In this document: one piece after another, positions 1-10,700 of the stretch | How the letters are laid out: every line of letters begins with the position of its first letter | How positions within the stretch are numbered: position 1 is the first letter of the stretch | Origin: Holacanthus passer | Taxonomy: Eukaryota > Chordata > Actinopteri > Pomacanthidae | Direction of reading: 5' to 3' | Length of the DNA stretch: 64,000 bases | Assembly (NCBI GenBank): GCA_025331565.1 | Contig: JAFREQ010000012.1 | Location: forward strand, 8,050,501 to 8,114,500 | Program-made: the position numbers and the translations under genes | The notes under the pieces: model-generated | Database searches by the model: none | What the model saw: the letters and a program-made list of their open reading frames with translations, nothing else | What the model was told of the DNA's origin: nothing

Positions 1-884
1 AAGAAGTGAAAATTACAGAGGGTTTGTGTTTACACGTCGATGTCTGGGTGTATTTTTATTTGAGTGAGTCACACTATGAATTAAAGTTTGGAAGCCTTTC
101 CTCTACAAATTACATTTATATGCTGCTAATTTGTTTTGACTGCTGAGTTATTTTCATTTCAGACACAATTTTTTTTCCATCATATGAACAGTCTACTTCA
201 TTCCTCCATCCTACAACTGTGAAATATTGCCAGTGTTAATTCACATATCAGCCAGCAATAAAAATGCTTTCAGACCATGAGTTGTGGCTGAGTTATGTTC
301 CTGAAGTAAGAAAAGCTCACATTCACATTTGTATCAATGCTGATAACTAAAAATACAGCCTTGGAACGGAGCCTGTCTCGACAGTATGTCGCCCGCCTCA
401 GGAGTTCATGTAGATGTAGATTTCGGGAATTTAAATTTTTTTTTCAGCCATTATAATGTGTTTATAAATGTGTTCAAAACTCACGAAGAAATGTTTAGCT
501 TCAAGCTTCATTCTTGACTTTAGAAACAGTAGTTTGAAAAGTTATTCATATTCAAGATTTCTTGAATATGAATAACTATCTTATGGCCTTCATCAGCATA
601 AGAAGTATGTATGGATAAACACACAGTTTTGCATATTCATACAAAATGTTTTTAGATTATTATTACAGCTGTGTTATATCTTATTATCCATTATCATAAT
701 TATTACACCAGTTACAGATGCTTTACACTGTGGGAGGAGTTATACGTCTCTGTATAATGTGTTATAAACCATTCACTAGGTGTTATCAGTGTATAAGAGC
801 ATTACTGAGCACATTGCCATGAAATGCTTTAATGCTCACCTGCCTTATTTACTGCAGTAAAGTAGTGAACCTCTCTCTTGTGAA
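1..884. other. non-coding AT-rich stretch
   Basis: No gene or recognisable mobile element is seen here. Apart from the perfect inverted repeat listed separately, the stretch is AT-rich with stop codons in all frames. Confidence 0.6.
540..577. repeat. perfect 38-bp inverted repeat (hairpin)
   Basis: Two 18-base arms are exact reverse complements separated by only TT. The left arm starts AGTTATTCATATTC and the right arm ends GAATATGAATAACT. Pairing stops at the next base on both sides. In RNA or single-stranded DNA it would form a tight, AT-rich stem-loop. It could be the core of a small foldback element or a chance or recent inverted duplication. The stem is too short for a normal animal pre-microRNA, which has about 22-30 paired bases and a larger loop. 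Confidence 0.9.
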
Positions 885-885
885 C

Positions 886-1085
886 GACTGAGTCTTTCCA
901 GGATGAACCTTTCATACCCAATCATGATACTATCACCTGTTACCAATGAACCTGTTTACCTGTGGAATCATCCAAACAGGTGTTTTTGGATCAGTCCACA
1001 ACTTTCACAGTCTTTTGTTGCTCCTGTCCCAACTGGTTTGCAAATTCTGTTTTATTCATGTTTTACACAACATCCCAACTTTTTT
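886..1085 (+). repeat. common teleost interspersed repeat, partial
   Basis: The stretch matches wording I know from many teleost genomes: a 'cacctgttaccaat..aacctg' block, then 'ccaaacaggtgtttttgga', then 'cacaactttcacagtc' and 'tgttgctcctgtcccaact'. It is a decayed partial copy. I do not know the family name with certainty; it behaves like part of a DNA transposon. A short frame across it (903-1124) is fortuitous. Confidence 0.6.
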
Positions 1086-1141
1086 TTTGCATTGTGGCTC
1101 CTGACCAGCATTAATTGCTTTTAGAGCATTTCTCTTCAGTC

Positions 1142-1430
1142 CTGGCAGAGACATTGGCTTCCAGCACATCTTAGAATCCTGTTTAGTATCTTTAAATTAT
1201 ACTTAAAGCCTTTAATGGTAACTTCCAAATATATCACTGATCCTCCACAACTCATCCTTAAAACTAATACTCAGACCACTTTTGTAAAAGACATTAAATG
1301 TCCTGCAGTCTTGTTTATATCCTGCTTTTATTGAGCAATTTTATTATTCAATTTCATTGCGTGTATTTGTAAAGCACTTTGTAACTGTGGTTTTAAGTGC
1401 TCTATAAATAAATTCCACCTTCTTAGATTT
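1142..1430 (+). mobile_element. LINE 3' end relic (L2/CR1-like non-LTR)
   Basis: Reading from 1152 gives HWLPAHLRILFSIF followed, after small decay, by KYITD. This is the C-terminal 'LHWLPv..Ri.fKil' signature found after the reverse transcriptase in L2/CR1-like LINEs of fish. It is followed at 1368-1413 by a typical LINE 3' end: 'tgtaaagcactttgtaac', then 'agtgctctataaataaa'. Frames are broken, so this is a dead 5'-truncated copy on the plus strand. The A-rich run at 1459-1495 may be separate low-complexity DNA. Confidence 0.7.
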
Positions 1431-2700
1431 TATATTTAACTTTAAATTCACGTTCATGCCAAAAAAAAAACAAACAAAAGCAAAACAAAACAAAACCCAT
1501 AAGCAGAATGTTTGGAAAGCCTTCTGTCTACTGAAGGAGGGGGATGCTGACTTAACAGATATGCGCAGCCAACCGCTGTGGAGAGATCGCTCACAGAAAT
1601 ATAAGAAAGTGACAGATAGCGTCTGGCCCACAGAGAACTGTGCACAGACACAACATCCGACACAGTGTTTACCTGCTTTCTGTCCTCCTGTTCCTCCTCA
1701 TCTCATCCTATCAACTTATGCAGCTTCTGAGGAGGCAGCGTCAAGAACCTGATGATAACTACTGTACAGCCAATGTTATACACAGGGAGCATCCTACTAA
1801 AGATAAGGTACGTCTTGGCTGTCTCTTATCCACCTGAGTTGTTGTGGTTTCTGTCATTTCTGCTGGTGAATCTTCACTCTTTAATTGAGTCTGACAGTTT
1901 GATCGACCAAAGACAAACTGCATTGACTCATTGATTCCACACCAGCCGATACAGCACTGATGCCAGTGTTAGGTTTCCCAGTGATTTTAAAATCATTGTA
2001 ACCAAAGAATATATCACTCTTTAAATTAACCATAAAGTGACATTTATTGTAATTTTCTGATGGTATTCTCATATATTTATTAAGTTATGTTGTAATATCT
2101 TTTAGTAGAAAAAAACATTCTTCTCTAACTTTCAGATTTAAAGAACTCAATGCCAACAAACAGACAGAGTCATTCCTCTTAAGACTGTTTTTGTCTGAGA
2201 GGTCTCATGGAAGTACATATAGTAATACATAGAGTACATAGAGTACATAGAGTAATTTGTGACTTTAAAAACTTTATTTTCTTTGCTCAGGTCAATACAA
2301 ATATCCACTGGCAGAATAGGCAGGTAAACATGAACTGAACTGCTTGCAGCAAACTTCCATACGCACCCTGAATGACAGACACGCAGAGAGGCAGACTGGG
2401 CCCGATGGATGGTAAAAACTTTATGGATTTTTTGACGGTCCGCTGGCCACCGATGCAGCAGCCCACCAGGATTTGTCCTAGTATGCCAGATGGCCGGTAC
2501 ATCAGTGTATATGGTGGCAGGTCAGGCAAATGATTAGGCCAATCAGTCAAAGCAAAGTATTGTCCATCAGTCCCCGGCAGCAGGATTGTTGCCCACTGAT
2601 GCAAAATTTTACTCTTCTGCAATCACTACTTTTTTCACGTGAAATACTGAATAGGATCTGAAAAAATTAAAACACTCTGAGGAGGGAAAATGCCTGGTAG
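1431..2700. other. non-coding stretch, short tandem repeat
   Basis: An A-rich run (about 1459-1495) and three copies of a 9-base unit CATAGAGTA (2228-2254) are the only clear structures. A 111-codon minus-strand frame at 2287-2622 resembles no family I know and is treated as chance. The sequence upstream of the hAT-type end at 2785 might belong to the same mobile element, but nothing inside it is diagnostic. Confidence 0.5.
2228..2254. repeat. tandem repeat, 3 x 9 bp
   Basis: The unit CATAGAGTA occurs three times head to tail without mismatch. Confidence 0.9.
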
Positions 2701-2785
2701 ATACAAACCGTATTAAACATAAAACAAGGGGTCACAAGTGCTTTCTTTTAAGGAAACACAAGTCAGAAAAGGTTGGGAACCACTG
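2700..2785 (-). mobile_element. hAT-type transposon terminus (fragment)
   Basis: Read on the minus strand from 2785, the sequence begins CAGTGGTTCCCAACC and continues with a decayed 'ttttctgacttgtg' and 'acttgtgacccctt'. This is the characteristic terminal inverted repeat and subterminal wording of hAT non-autonomous elements in vertebrates. No matching second terminus was found upstream, so only one end is supported. Confidence 0.65.
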
Positions 2786-3517
2786 CTCGTAAAACATAAA
2801 AAATTCAGAACACATTTGCAGCATCTCAAACACGACGAGAGCTGAGAATGACGACCCAAATATCCAACCTCACTTACGAAACACTACCCATGATTCTTTA
2901 CACATTTTGTTTCTTTTTTAGGAAGCAATAAAACAACTTTATACTTCCCATAAAATTGTTTTACCTAGACAGTAAAAACCCCCAAATTGGATATCTAACT
3001 GTTGTACCAACCTTGGTCAAAGCTTGTTTTTTATGCACTCTGTTTTCTAAATCCCACAAGCACATGTATAACTCATTACGAGGACGCGACTTGGCTCGGT
3101 CGCAGCTCTACAAAGCTATGAGGACAGCTTCTTTGCCATCAGAGTAAATAATAGAGCAAGGTTATTTCTCAAGACACAGCGTTGTCCTGCGGAATTAGGA
3201 GATGAAATAAACTAAATTTGAAGAGCAAGAGGGGAAAACAAACACAACAGGTGAATCTCTGTGTTCACGGTCGAACCCTTGTGTTTGTGTTTTTTAAATC
3301 TAAAACTCCTGTGTGAAGCAGCAGATCGTCTCCTGGTGGCTTCATGTGAGTCAAGGAGAGCTGAAGTAGATAAGCCTAATGACTCCCGCACTTCAAAAGC
3401 AGACCCATTTAAATATTACATTATACCACATCATTAATTTAAAAAAGTGAGGAATTGAATGGGCAGAGTTTTTCAGCAGCAGATGTTATAGATGACAGCG
3501 AATGCAAGGCCACAGAC

Positions 3518-3539
3518 AGAGAGAGAGAGAGAGAGAGAG
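3518..3539. repeat. (AG)11 microsatellite
   Basis: Eleven uninterrupted AG dinucleotides, preceded by imperfect ACAG units. Confidence 0.95.
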
Positions 3540-4847
3540 GCCAGGAAAAACATAAACACGATAAACACTAATTAGCTACTCTAATTGAAGTGCACTCTTA
3601 ACGTAATTACTAGGCAGAGGAAGCAGTATTTACATTCATAAATAATCCTGACAGCACGGGGAGCCACTGCAGGAGGAGAGCCCCTCTTCTTCCCTTCGGG
3701 TGTGAGGAAGGTGGGCTTCTCGCTCTATAAATCTGTCAGTCATCAACAATATCACTTAGGGTTTACTGCTAATGGCTTCGTACAACACTTTTTTTTTTGC
3801 GAGCACTAAAATCGGCAATTGGCTGCCTTGAAAAAGAAATGCGATGGGTCTTTAAAAAAAAAAAAATCTTTATCCTGCACTATACAAGCAGTTATTGGAA
3901 TATGGATCAATACAGTCTCAAAAGCATCCTCAGAGAAAATAATACTGCACGTCCTTGTGGTGTAATCTCTTCATCGCGCAGTAACTGGAACCTTATTCTT
4001 GCATAAGTCTGGAGCCTAAAAGACCACAGTCACCTCAGGAAGAAGGCATCGTAAGCTGCTTCCCACTGCGGCTTTTTGCTTGTGTCTTATTACTTTTTAA
4101 TAAAAGAAACCTCAGTGGCCACAGTTCAGTGGCCCAACAGGCAGGGGAAATGTGTTCAACGCGTGTTTCTGTCTTCTTCTAATGAGCCCATTCATTTACA
4201 CAGCATAATAACAATAACAGCCCCAAAGAAGGAAAGATGACTTTTTTGTCCACTGCAGACTAATTCTCTTTAATAGCATACAGATATGTAAAGGCAAAGT
4301 AATATTAAAGAAGCTAAATCTGATTTCAGAAATGCAGAGATGAAAAAAGATTCCTGTCTGGTTCTGCACACAATGACAACACCTCCCATCAAACACGCAC
4401 ACACACACATAAGAAAAACTCTTCTACAAACATGATTTCACATAAGCAACGTCCAGTTCGGATGGAAATGATTTCTGTTAAATGAGGAGAGTTGGAGAAG
4501 CCGGAGACGACACATCAATCAAACGGCAGCGCAGAGTCTTTGTCTCACACATCTTCCTGTCAGTTAGTCAACCCACCAAGACGCCGCGGATCTCAAAGCA
4601 TCTCCCGTCGTAAAGGAATATCATTTCATGTGCCACAAACACGGTGGAGAGATGGATCTTTTGACTTTAGCATTGTTATTTATAAAGGTGATAGGTGGCA
4701 GAGAGAACGTAGAGATGGGTCTTGCCACTGGCTGCCACACAGCATCAAGAAGCATTGCTGTGTTTATGGTAGTGACCTTTTCAGGGTTGCTTACTATTTG
4801 GTCGCAAAGAGAATCAAATTAGGAAGTGAAGATTTATGCGAGAGAGA

Positions 4848-4867
4848 TTTTTTTTTTTTTTTTTTTT
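4848..4867. repeat. homopolymer T run, 20 bases
   Basis: Twenty consecutive T bases follow an AGAGAG stretch. No LINE or SINE body ends on it, so it is listed as simple sequence. Its length is likely to vary between individuals. Confidence 0.9.
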
Positions 4868-7308
4868 ACGATTATATGCAAACACTTGGTTTTCATAACA
4901 GCACTAGAAATGAGATGCAGTATCATGACATATTTAGCTCAATATAAGACCATATTTTGGTTGAAAAAATCCATTATAATTTTTCAAAATTCATCAAAGG
5001 TTTTTTTTAGGCTTCCACATTTCTTGCGCCCATAGAGCAGTCATAGTACTCCTCTGATATCCAGCTGCTCCTTCCACAGGTCAATAGCATGAAATAATTT
5101 AATGGGGGTTTTTTTTGTTTTTTTTTACCTTTTTACAAATTTGATCACACCAAATGGATCAGATTATATCAGATATTATATTAAAGATTCTTTTTGGGAT
5201 GCTTGTGATGCCGTTCCTTTTGTAATTATTGTGCATGGGAAGAAGCCCTTTTGGATCAGTTTGCGTCACGTGATGCTGCAGTACCATGCGTGGCCACTAT
5301 GCCAAAATCATCTCCAGCAACACTCCTATCATTATCATGGTAACATTTAATAATTAGCTCTGAACGCAAAACACAGTTGATGCTGATGGGAATGTCATTA
5401 GTTTTACAGATATTACATTATAAACCAACAAAGTTTTTGACCTAGATGTAAACATTAAAGAGTCACCAAAGTTATTACAACTTATCCACAGAGGGAAGGT
5501 GAATGAGAGGAATTTATGCTGACTGACATCAACATGCATGTAGGTCATGTTGTGTAGTTTCTGTGAAACCCTAAAGAAAGCAATGAAAACTCTCCACTGT
5601 TCCTCAAAACAAAACCAGTTGCAGTGATTTGTCGTAAGCAATGCATACACTTTTACATACTCCTTGTCTCCGCGTTGTCTCTGTGTTAATTGGCACTTGA
5701 CTAAGAGGTGTGATCTTAATATCTTGAGGGACGTTGGATGCCTTGACACATATATTAATGGTTGTCAGGTTGAAAAAAGCCGCAGATTTTTAATTTAACT
5801 GATTTACATTGGCTGTCTGCCTCCCTCGGTTAATTGGAATCTGCTTGTCCCTTATACTGTATGACCAAATTAAATTGTCTAATTTGAATTGTTCTCATGG
5901 CTCCGACAAACAGCGCAGCGTCTCCTCTGTGGGGTTGGACTGCAGGAAACAGCCTTCAATTTAGTTGTCACTTATCAGCCAGTGAGAACCGCAGGGGGCG
6001 CAATGTTTTTTTTATCAAAAAAATGTATATGCTCTCACGCAGAGGAAAAGCACAAGGAAGATGGCGTCCCACTGAGGGGCAATATAAGAGTCTGAGATGT
6101 GCCATTAAACATTCCTGGCTACGCTCACACAGAGAATTGTAAAACAAAAGCAGTTGAATTTATAGATTTTCTCAAATCCAATCAGTCATTCAGAAGAGTC
6201 GAGCTTTGGATGACCCTCCTGAAATATTAAAAAAAAAAAAGAGGACCCATTTTGAAAAGTCGCTTTAACTTTGAAATATAAAGCACATTAATCGATAAAC
6301 TCAAGAGGTATCCTTCATTTTCCCTCTCACAAAGAAGACGTCGCTGCAGGCTTTTCACCAATCTCAGCTAATATTTAATGTATTACAAGACTTCAAATGG
6401 TTTCTAATTAGCTCCTCCAGACTGACTAGCCAAACAGAAGGCAGCAATACAAAAAGAATCAAGTGCAGAGGATGTTTAAGCACTGTAAGGATGAGCTGAG
6501 ATAATGATCGCAGTATTAAGGGATTCTTCAGATGTCTGAGGAGGAAATGAATCTGACTCAGTGACAACGTGAAATCTAAAGCTACACTTTGGTGAGTAGA
6601 AAGACCCCAGAGGGAGCGAGGGGAGAATTAACCTGCAGTCACGTAACGCTGACAGATTGTGACCTATATGCACATTATATCTATATACTGAGGCTTAGTT
6701 AAGCACGGAGGAAAGAGGGAGCAATTCTCAGGCTACTAACAGTGATTTGGGTGCTTGTACTAAAAGTTTTATGAAGCATGAATTTCATTTTCTAATCTAT
6801 TTGATTTATTGCCCCCTGCGGATCGCTGTGAATATTTGCACCACGCGCTGGTGTTTGTTTTTTTTAGGACAGTTACCGCACCAGCCGTTTTAGATTTTTA
6901 GGTTGATTAAGAGGTTCTTCTTTTACGTTTTGGATGAGCCGCTGGTTTCAGTTCGTTTCATCAGGATACTACAGACATTTGACCCTGGTTTCAGACCGAG
7001 CCTCGCCCTCACTCTTCCATGTGCTTTATGAATGTCAACCTGCTTCTTCTTCAATGAACATGGCCTCTGAGATTGAACGGTGAATGCAGAGTGGCGTGTA
7101 TACGTGAATACACAAGGCTGTCCTCGCAAGAAGTACGACATAACACTATGTTTATGTTGAAGTGATAAAACCCGTTGAGCCACAATAGAGGGAGGAGGTC
7201 TGGTTGGATGGATGAGTCAAGAAAACATTTAAACACAGGAGACTGTGGCTTTGTGTTTGTACTATTTCTGTTTTCAGCATTGTTTTTTTTTGGCATGACT
7301 ATGATCAT

Positions 7309-7450
7309 TCCATAACCTTAACCACATTTTTATAACCTAACCTTAGTAAAGCCATTTCAACCCAAACCATGATCTTTCCCTAAATCTAACAGAGTCGTTT
7401 TTCTGCCTAAACCTGACCAAACCTTAACCATAGCTTTGTAATATTATAAA
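7309..7450 (+). repeat. AACC-rich internal piece of the long-TIR MITE family
   Basis: The wording 'aacccaaaccatgatc', 'tttccctaaatctaac' and 'cctaaacctgaccaaacc' matches the interior of the two fuller copies at 30.2-30.7 and 31.7-32.3 kb, on the same strand. Terminal repeats are not visible here, so this is an internal fragment. Confidence 0.65.
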
Positions 7451-7604
7451 ACTGAATCATTGAAGAGTGATTTGGAATGAACAGGTAAATTAAAAATGAA
7501 ATAAATAAATAAAACACAGAAAACACTTCTTTGTGCCAATTTTGTGTCAATTGCACTTTCTTTGAGATGACTATAAAATGACGGTTTCAGGGTAATTAAA
7601 CATG

Positions 7605-7770
7605 GAGGTTGAGGCACCTTGTACGGTGGCCTAAAGGTTTAAGGTGCTGACCATGTGACTGCAACGTCCCTCGTTCAAGACCAGCTGCAGGTCTTTGTTG
7701 ACTGTCAGTTCTTGTCTGTTTCACTGCTCATTTCCTGTCAGCTCTCTACTGTCGATCCTCTAAAGTTAGG
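7605..7770 (+). mobile_element. tRNA-derived SINE (percomorph type)
   Basis: A Pol III A box (TGGCCTAAAGG, 7627-7637) and B box (GTTCAAGAC, 7673-7681) both fit the consensus and are spaced as in a tRNA. Between them is 'gtgctgaccatgtgactg'. The body ends in 'catttcctgtcagctctc' and 'tactgtcgatcc'. The whole matches a tRNA-derived SINE I know from perch-like fish genomes. The 3' tail decays after about 7765. Transcription would run on the plus strand. Confidence 0.75.
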
Positions 7771-10700
7771 GTGACATTGCACTTATTCGCTCCGTCTACC
7801 ATTCACTTCTATTGAAGCCTGCACGATGGATAAATCTGAGCATACGTTTCCTGTGTCGCTTCAATCTCCAGCTGGCTCAGACAGATTTGAGGTTCAGAGT
7901 TCACCTTGGTTCAACTTTGTTGGTGCAGATTTGAACAGGTGGCCAATAAAAACACTGATGGCTCTGTGTTTGAAAATGAAAGTTAAATGAAGTTATTATT
8001 CTAGCATATGCCATTCACCTGGTTAGTACAGTATTATATCAGCACCTGTTTACAGCTTGTGATTGCTCTGGTCTGATTTATTTATAACTGCTTAGTGTAA
8101 GACTAATGTAATACTTTGATAAAGGTAGAAAATGTACTAAAAACCACACATCTCTAAAACACTGAAAAAAATTAGGTTGACAGTGTCTGCTTGCATGTAA
8201 AAGCACTGCACTGGTACCATTCATTGAAATAAAGTTTCTTAATCACTTTTGTAAACCAAATACTGCAAATGAATAGTTTTCTTATGTGTTCACAAGAACA
8301 TCTTTAAATTATTTAAAAATATTAAGGAAGGTGAATTTCACACTTTTTGATAAAAGCAATGGTTGCTTGGTCTAGTTCTGTGAGGATAACTGCTAACTTT
8401 CTCAGTATCTACACCACTCCTGCATTTTATATATAATCAAATAGTGTAAGGTTTGTGTGGTAAGGTAAGTGATGAGGGAATTCCTTTTAATACATACATA
8501 GACACATATATACACACCTTTTGATACAACACAACCTTTGTCGAGGATCCAGTGAGACATTCTGTACAGAGACTGTTATTGCAGAATATGTTTTTCCTTT
8601 CACAGGAGTTCTTTTATGTTTCCATTCTTGTGAATGTGTCATTCGAACACAGTATGCCAATCAATAAAAACAACGAGAAAATAAAGTAACAATGTGAACA
8701 CAGCGTGTTCTGTCATCATACTGCCTCTAATGAGGTGCACATTTACAGATCTCAACATCTGACAACTTAAACATAATAGATAGATCCTCCAGTATTAGAA
8801 TTCCTCGCTTTTTCTTTTCATTTTAACGCAATTTGGTGTCTCAATCAGAGGAAATGCACTCAAAACACTAAGTGAATGCTTCACTAAGACGAGAAAAGAA
8901 AAAGCCGCTTTTAATCAATTCCCTCCCCTGATGAGACAGCAGCTTCGACTGTGACTGCGTTTCATCACATAAATTCTTCGTTTTTCATACTTTCAGCCAT
9001 CATTCCTCAGTTATGATAACATTTTATGCGCCGGCCTCATTGCTGATTTATGGGGATGGAGCAACTCTCTAGCTTTTCAACAGGAGGAGCAGAAACATGA
9101 GAGATCAGTCAGAATAGAAAACTAAGGGAGAACATTGAATGTACAACCCAAGCTTTCATCTCGAATCCCCATCAGATGTTTTAGAGCTATTTCCTTGTTC
9201 ACTGTTGACCTGTGCTGTCCTGTAGTTCACTCAGCCAAGACCCAATGAATGGATTTATTAAGTGAAGTCTCTGACCTCATCGTTCCCCCCAAATACACTA
9301 AGATCATCACTGAGGACGTTGGGAAACAAGATTAATTAAACTTGCTTTATATGCAGACAACAGGTAAGCAGAATTTCCTATGTGAGCCACTTTAGCCACT
9401 GCAGGGACTGTAAACGTATAAGTCGAATTATTTCACTTTTAGCATATTATCACAAAAAGGAGGAGGAGGAGACAATATCTTCCTCTGAAATATGTGTAGA
9501 TAAGCAGCAGACGACCATCTCTACATGGATATAAGTTGAAGGTTGACAGTGAGTGCAAATAATAGAGAGATACAAGCATAAACACAAAGTTAGGTGGAGA
9601 AAAATACAAGTTGAGTCTTTGCAATTTAGTGTTTTTATATCATAAATTTGGGAGAACTACAAAAGACAGATTTGGTCAAAATTGAGGTCAGTATGACTCC
9701 TCGTGTGAATTAAGAAAGAAACCAAGCCTACACTTCCCATAATGCATCTCATTAGTGTCCTTCTTTAGATTGTCCCTGTCTGAAAAATGGCCATGTCTTT
9801 CATACTCTGTGCCACTAGTTTGTAATGTCGGCTCTGTGTCAATAAGTGCAGCTTCGAGCACAAACTGAGATACTCAAAAGGAGTCACTTGAGTAATTATC
9901 CTGGCAATGTTAATATATAATACTAAATCAATCAACTCATTCATACTGCTCAAACATGAGTGTTCATATGTGACAAAATTAATCTCAACTCAAGGTCCAC
10001 TCACTAGTTTATCAACCACATCTGCTCAGGAAAAGTGGAACTGAGAATAAAAACATAAATTTCCATCATTATTAGTATTGATATTTCACAACAATGCAAA
10101 TCAGTAAAAGTAAAACATAAAAATGAACCATAAAAAAAACATCTACCATTACCAGTTCATAAGCCAAGACATCACCCACAAAACAGATCAGTGGGAGAGA
10201 AATGAAAGGGCCTGCAGCTTCTGCAGCCTTTTAGCTACACACAGTGTGGTTTGTGGAAAGAACCACCTCAGAGGATTACCAGGATCAGGACTGTGAGGAA
10301 TCTGCCCTCCCTGACACCATGTACTGTGTATATCACACTCAATCATGTACAATATGCAGCCTGTATACTACACATTACCTGATTGGACTCTACGTTATTT
10401 GACGAACTAAAGCTGCTGTTCTCGGCCTAATTATCTTACGTGAGCAGTTTTATTGCCTTCATACATTGAAGCTTCAGTTCACTTTCTTTATAACAAACCA
10501 TCTGTCTAATCACTTATTCAGTTGCCCCTTTCAGTCAGTGAAAACTCATATCGCACTGTCACATTGTCCATTGCATACAAAAACAGGTCTCAGAGTGGAG
10601 TCTTCCCTCAAGTGTTAAACTGAATCGTAAAATACAGAATGATAGAAAATTACACAAGAGCTGTGAATCATTGGTGAGCAGCAAATACAGAAAACAAAAC

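Larger units (their letters stand above)
2786..7300. other. long non-coding stretch
   Basis: No exon or gene is supportable over 4.5 kb. The 151-codon frame at 4492-4947 and the 131-codon minus-strand frame at 5354-5749 have no recognisable domain; the first runs through a poly-T tract. The stretch contains a GA microsatellite, a 20-base T run and several TAATTA/TAATTG-rich patches that look like regulatory DNA. Confidence 0.6.

Noticed and set aside
540..577. Hairpin considered as a pre-microRNA
   Set aside because: The stem is only 18 bp with a 2-base loop and the flanks do not extend it, so it cannot fit a normal Drosha/Dicer substrate.
903..1124. 73-codon frame
   Set aside because: It lies inside a non-coding interspersed repeat.
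2287..2622. Minus-strand frame of 111 codons near a hAT-type end, considered as transposase
   Set aside because: It contains none of the hAT transposase motifs I know, so it is left uncalled.
4492..4947. Open frame of 151 codons
   Set aside because: It reads through a 20-base T run as poly-Phe and has no recognisable family; treated as chance.
5354..5749. Minus-strand frame of 131 codons
   Set aside because: No known domain and no plausible exon edges.
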